Source of the DNA: M0027 sp021713415
GTDB taxonomy: Bacteria; Pseudomonadota; Gammaproteobacteria; Francisellales; Francisellaceae
DNA: 64,000 nucleotides
Direction: 5' to 3'
NCBI GenBank assembly: GCA_021713415.1
Contig: JAKJJQ010000009.1
Span: forward strand, 1-64,000
Positions 60,269 through 64,000 of the stretch are shown in pieces (positions within the stretch are counted from its first letter, which is position 1; every line of letters begins with the position of its first letter). Under the pieces are notes generated by a model. That model did not search any database. It had not been told where the DNA came from and was given only the letters and a program-made list of their open reading frames with translations. Position numbers and translations under genes: made by a program.

Positions 60269-63268
60269 TTACATCATTTGCTGTCTTAAACTAAATTGCT
60301 GCTTACGGAAATACTCTGTAACCATCTCATCAATAATCTCATTACAAAATACACGCACATTCTTATCTGGATTATCTTTGCTCATCACTTCAATATATTC
60401 AGCTGCACTACCACTTGGGAAACGATAGGCTAACAATTGACGAGCTTGAACAGGATCAATCCTGTCATATAAAGAATCGCGAATATAAGCATCTTCTAAT
60501 GTTGTATTTAACGCCCATAGCTCTACAGCACCTAATGTTGCTGTTAAAAGCTGCGTATTTGAACCTTTTTTAGTTGCAAACTGTGCAATAAATGTTGCCC
60601 CTTTACTACTTGGACCATGTACCCTAGTTCTTAATGCTAAGCGCTCAGTATCTGTTAGACCAAATGTATGGCATGTTTCATCAATCGCTTTTTGTGGACC
60701 TGCATCTAAAATAAATACAGATGTTGCAAACTCAAGCATTAAAGGATCAAAGTCTTGTAATGACTGTGAAGCCAATGAAATTTGTACTTTCCACTTTCTT
60801 CCCTCACGCATATCACGTAAGACTTGTTCTCTTACTGCTGTACTTTTTGCTGTTCTATGGAATTCATCAAATACAAGACGCTTTGGCTCATTTGCCATTT
60901 GACGAAAACGTTCAGCATGATAAGGACGGTAAACCTCTGGAAACGATTTTAGCTCATCCAAACCTGTAAAGAAGTGTTGTGCAATCACATGACGTGCCAA
61001 CATATAAGCAATCGATGTTTGTTTATTTGCAGTTTCACTACCACCATGTGCTACATCATTTAAGTCAATTGAAATAATACGTGATGATGAAACAAATAAA
61101 TTAGTGATATCTACTAATGATGGGAAATTACGAATTACACTTGAAATTAAGCGACAATAAGCAGTGATATAGTCTTCACCTGTTGACATTGTCACACCAC
61201 CATATAAATCTTTAATAGCATAGTGGTGAGCCATTGATACGGTATCAGCAATATTAGGCATAGCATAGCATTGCGCTAATTGAGCTAGTCTATACTCTTT
61301 ATGTGCAAATAATTTATCAACAACATCCCACCAAGATCTAAAAGCTTCACCTGGTGCAACTTCATTAATTTTTTGATCAATATCATTATTCAAACCAGGC
61401 GTATATGGCTTTGGTTGCTGATCATCACTATACTGCTTATAAGTCTCATCAATAATCATACTAATCATGCCAGCCATACCTTCAGGTAGGCTATCATCAA
61501 CATTATCCAAGACTAAAGCACTAACAAAGTTAACTAAGAAAATTCTATGTGCACTTGTTGGATATCTTGCACCTAATAAAGTATCAAAAGGATTAACTGC
61601 ATCGTCTTTTGACATTTTCATTCGGTGGTACATAGCAGTATGACGTTGATCTTCTGGTAAAGCTTGTTGTAATAAACTAACAAAACCTTTTGATGATGGC
61701 CCAATATCAATCATTGCAATATAAGGTATATTATCTAGACCTTTGGATAAACAAACACCTAAGTTAATTGAATTTAATAATACAGATTTACCAGAACCTG
61801 AACGAGCATAAATCAAATCAATCCAACTAACTTGTTGCGAGGACCCTGGTTGAAATGGCCATATTTTTCCATCAGGTGATCTAAATAATAAAGCACCATC
61901 TTCCCATGGTGAAGCTGGTCTAACTGTAGGTAGCATTCTTACAACATCAGATAATGGTGCAGCTGAAGCAGGAATTGCATTACTGCGAATTAATGATAAG
62001 GCTGATGACGCTGTTGCAGCAAATGCATCTCCAAATATATCACTTACTTCTGCACCACCCCAACCTTGAATTACTTTATATAGTCTTGAAGAACGCTCTC
62101 TTAACAAAGATTCTTTATCTGCTGGCGCCCATGTAGCAAAACAAATAGATATTTTAATCACTGGATCATCACTCGATTCATCAATTTGTTTTAAAAGGCG
62201 ATTAGCCTCTACAATTAATTTATTCTGAGATGAAGTAAATGTCAAAAATTGAGCTAATATTGCCTTAGTTTTAACAATACTCATCCCCTTAGCATTAATC
62301 GAATAAGAAATCCGCCATGGCATACCAGACTCTTTTAAACGGCGAAATAACTCATAAAATGGCTTTACATCTTTAGGGTATAAATCAATAAACATTGGCG
62401 CATAAATGTTATCACCAAATTTTGATATTTTTAAGTCTTCATTTTCTGCTGGACGTGCAAAAATTTGCTCATCTAATGGTGTCCAAAGATAAGGAGATAA
62501 ATCTTTGTATTCTTTTTCTGATAATTTTAAAGGTAGACGATCACCAGGTAATGATGGTGTCCAAGTTGGATCTGTATTATTTGGATCAACAGTTTTTCTA
62601 ATTTCTCGAACTGCTGTATGCACATCCAATAGCTTCACATATAAGCCAGTATAGTTTAAATCTTCCATTAAACTATCAACTAACGATTGGTGAATATTTC
62701 TAATTTCTGGCAATACACTAAATAAACGCTGTGCTTTTTTTGCATGTGATAATTTTGCTTTTCTAATACGGTCACTATGTGCTTTGGCAGCCTGATTATA
62801 AGCGACTTTTGCTAGAACTTTTGTACTTGTCCAAATAACAATAAAACAACTTTCAGTTGAACAGAATTTCTTTAACGCCTGTTTTCTTGACTCAAAAATA
62901 TCATCAATTTTAAGGCCTATTCTCTCAGCTGATTTTTTTGCCGGCTCAAGTGATTTTTCAATCTCTTCTTCAATTGAGTTTGGGTCATAAGAAAAGAAAA
63001 ATTGTAACGTATGCCCTTCAATATTAAAAACAGGTTGCAATGCATCTGTGATACGCGAACTAATAAAATTAAATTCATCAAAGGATACAAATCGATGAAA
63101 GCCATCCAAACGGATAATCGAAGCTAAAGAGCCATCTTTTGCAACTAAAACATTTTTGCTATCAGCACTTTCTAAGTCGCAATATGCATTAATTGATTGC
63201 TTGCCATACATGCTAATCCAAGCAAACAATTCCTCAATCGAATTATAAATACCCTTCACTAAAGCCAT
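60269..63268 (-). CDS. dotO: Dot/Icm ATPase DotO (IcmB)
   Basis: The 999-residue protein has the length of L. pneumophila IcmB. Walker A is YARSGSGKSVLLNS at about residues 486-499, and Walker B is KRLVFDEFHRTAKS at about 793-806. It starts KGIYNSIEELFAWISMYG and has DLESADSKNVLVAKDGSLAS early, as in DotO. It is a VirB4-like ATPase that forms hexamers of dimers at the cytoplasmic face of the type IVB channel. It is complete. It precedes icmW by 21 bases. Confidence 0.95.
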   Translation of the reverse strand: MALVKGIYNSIEELFAWISMYGKQSINAYCDLESADSKNVLVAKDGSLASIIRLDGFHRFVSFDEFNFISSRITDALQPVFNIEGHTLQFFFSYDPNSIEEEIEKSLEPAKKSAERIGLKIDDIFESRKQALKKFCSTESCFIVIWTSTKVLAKVAYNQAAKAHSDRIRKAKLSHAKKAQRLFSVLPEIRNIHQSLVDSLMEDLNYTGLYVKLLDVHTAVREIRKTVDPNNTDPTWTPSLPGDRLPLKLSEKEYKDLSPYLWTPLDEQIFARPAENEDLKISKFGDNIYAPMFIDLYPKDVKPFYELFRRLKESGMPWRISYSINAKGMSIVKTKAILAQFLTFTSSQNKLIVEANRLLKQIDESSDDPVIKISICFATWAPADKESLLRERSSRLYKVIQGWGGAEVSDIFGDAFAATASSALSLIRSNAIPASAAPLSDVVRMLPTVRPASPWEDGALLFRSPDGKIWPFQPGSSQQVSWIDLIYARSGSGKSVLLNSINLGVCLSKGLDNIPYIAMIDIGPSSKGFVSLLQQALPEDQRHTAMYHRMKMSKDDAVNPFDTLLGARYPTSAHRIFLVNFVSALVLDNVDDSLPEGMAGMISMIIDETYKQYSDDQQPKPYTPGLNNDIDQKINEVAPGEAFRSWWDVVDKLFAHKEYRLAQLAQCYAMPNIADTVSMAHHYAIKDLYGGVTMSTGEDYITAYCRLISSVIRNFPSLVDITNLFVSSSRIISIDLNDVAHGGSETANKQTSIAYMLARHVIAQHFFTGLDELKSFPEVYRPYHAERFRQMANEPKRLVFDEFHRTAKSTAVREQVLRDMREGRKWKVQISLASQSLQDFDPLMLEFATSVFILDAGPQKAIDETCHTFGLTDTERLALRTRVHGPSSKGATFIAQFATKKGSNTQLLTATLGAVELWALNTTLEDAYIRDSLYDRIDPVQARQLLAYRFPSGSAAEYIEVMSKDNPDKNVRVFCNEIIDEMVTEYFRKQQFSLRQQMM

Positions 63269-63349
63269 TGTGCATTCCTGATTTGTTATTATTTATGTTA
63301 TTATAAAATGCGTTTTTTTGTTTAGTTAAATTTTTGAATAAATTACGAT

Positions 63350-64000
63350 TTATTCAAAAACATAACCTGAACTAGTATAAACTTTATTATTCTCACTATC
63401 AATTTTAGTAACACTTCCGTAACCTTGCAATTGACTACCAACAGTTACAGCAATTGTACTACCTTTAGAGTTCTGCAACCACGCTCTATTAGGCATTACA
63501 GCAGATAGTTGTAAAGGATCAGCCATATTTGTACGCTCGGCTTGTAACATTGCTAATTGTTGACTGACACTAGCTAGGCTTGTTTGAAGATTAGCCATAT
63601 GCTTCACTTGTGAATTAGCACGATCAATACCTTGCTGAACATCACGCACAGCTTTAGATAACTCTTGAATTGTTTTTGTCATCTGTACTTGCTGTTGAGC
63701 AATTTGTTTTTGTTGATCATTTAGCTGCTTCATACCTTCAGAAACATAATGTGCTTCAGCTTTTAAGTTTTGAGCTACTTCATTTAAAGCTTTTTGAGTA
63801 TCTGACTGCATTTTAGCTACTGATGCATTCATAACCTGATTAGAAGTATCTTGTACTTGCACTTGCTGAACTTTAGGTTTTGCAACCGGCGCAAAGTTTT
63901 GCTCTAATACACTTGGCTTAGGTGCAGCTTTTTTAGGCTTAGATGGTGAAATCATCCCATAAAACATATAGATAGCAAATAAAATAGCGATACCACCTAC
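63350..64000 (-). CDS. dotF: Dot/Icm protein DotF (IcmG), N-terminus beyond the window
   Basis: The frame remains open to the right edge: upstream of the internal ATG 63967 it reads a membrane segment (VGGIAILFAIYMFYGM), so the start lies outside. The visible part has that span, a Lys/Pro-rich linker, a long coiled coil (about 60-140, ending QTSLASVSQQLAMLQAERTN) and a C-terminal domain AVMPNRAWLQNSKGSTIAVTVGSQLQGYGSV, then TSSGYVFE. The C-terminal block matches L. pneumophila DotF/IcmG (RAWL, GST, GYG, TSSG). DotF is an inner-membrane part of the Dot/Icm system. The gap to dotO is 81 bases. Confidence 0.9.
   Translation of the reverse strand, partial: VGGIAILFAIYMFYGMISPSKPKKAAPKPSVLEQNFAPVAKPKVQQVQVQDTSNQVMNASVAKMQSDTQKALNEVAQNLKAEAHYVSEGMKQLNDQQKQIAQQQVQMTKTIQELSKAVRDVQQGIDRANSQVKHMANLQTSLASVSQQLAMLQAERTNMADPLQLSAVMPNRAWLQNSKGSTIAVTVGSQLQGYGSVTKIDSENNKVYTSSGYVFE

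Overview
This is AT-rich DNA from a gammaproteobacterium. The lipid A block skp-lpxD-fabZ-lpxA-lpxB, the order smpB / ratA-rnfH, suhB next to trmJ, and ubiE-ubiJ-ubiB are all gammaproteobacterial. Dot/Icm (type IVB) secretion genes at the right edge point to the Legionella/Coxiella/Piscirickettsia/Fastidiosibacteraceae kind of intracellular or host-associated lineage; the exact genus is inference. I found no rRNA, tRNA or CRISPR array.

Layout. 1-9.5 kb is an accessory, decaying region. It holds a transposase 5' end running off the left edge, a truncated second copy of a gene that is intact at 2.8-3.1 kb, a second gene relic, a LuxR-type regulator broken by one in-frame stop, a 17-bp-arm inverted repeat, a BrnTA-like and a HipBA toxin-antitoxin pair, a HEPN-like protein and several orphan small proteins. 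9.5-12.4 kb carries PhnA, a YghU-type glutathione transferase and an exported beta-lactamase-fold serine hydrolase. 12.5-16.9 kb is a compact isocyanide (isonitrile) natural-product cluster: a divergent LysR regulator, PvcA-like isocyanide synthase, PvcB-like Fe/2-oxoglutarate oxygenase and an FAD monooxygenase of the PheA/TfdB type. 17-29.6 kb is mostly core: an HD-GYP protein, DUF1543, mnmG, two transporters, the lipid A block with skp, an outer-membrane barrel protein and cytoplasmic asparaginase.

29.5-39.3 kb is a ten-to-eleven-gene Trb/VirB-like type IVA secretion operon on the minus strand: trbC, trbD, trbE, a VirB8-like gene, trbF, trbG, trbI, a small exported protein, trbL, a TraF-type peptidase and trbB. 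It sits between ansA and trmJ with no relaxase, no VirD4/TraG coupling ATPase, no integrase and no recognisable VirB5/TrbJ, and it has two adjacent VirB8-fold genes. 39.4-49.6 kb is housekeeping (trmJ, suhB, rsmB, ubiE-ubiJ-ubiB, a HIT protein, a CDP-alcohol phosphatidyltransferase) plus an MFS carrier with a large extra domain, a VanY-like peptidase and a DUF4823 lipoprotein. 49.6-56.3 kb holds surface and glycan genes: a 1100-residue propeller lipoprotein, a TPR-glycosyltransferase and a methyltransferase-like/pyruvyltransferase fusion. 56.4-59.1 kb is rnfH, ratA, smpB, purB. 59.1-64 kb is the 3' end of a Dot/Icm operon in the order dotF(icmG)-dotO(icmB)-icmW-dotI(icmL), an order unlike the Legionella loci.

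Two different type IV secretion machines therefore lie about 20 kb apart, in a cell that also appears to make an isocyanide metabolite. These two systems and the isocyanide cluster are the most interesting content.
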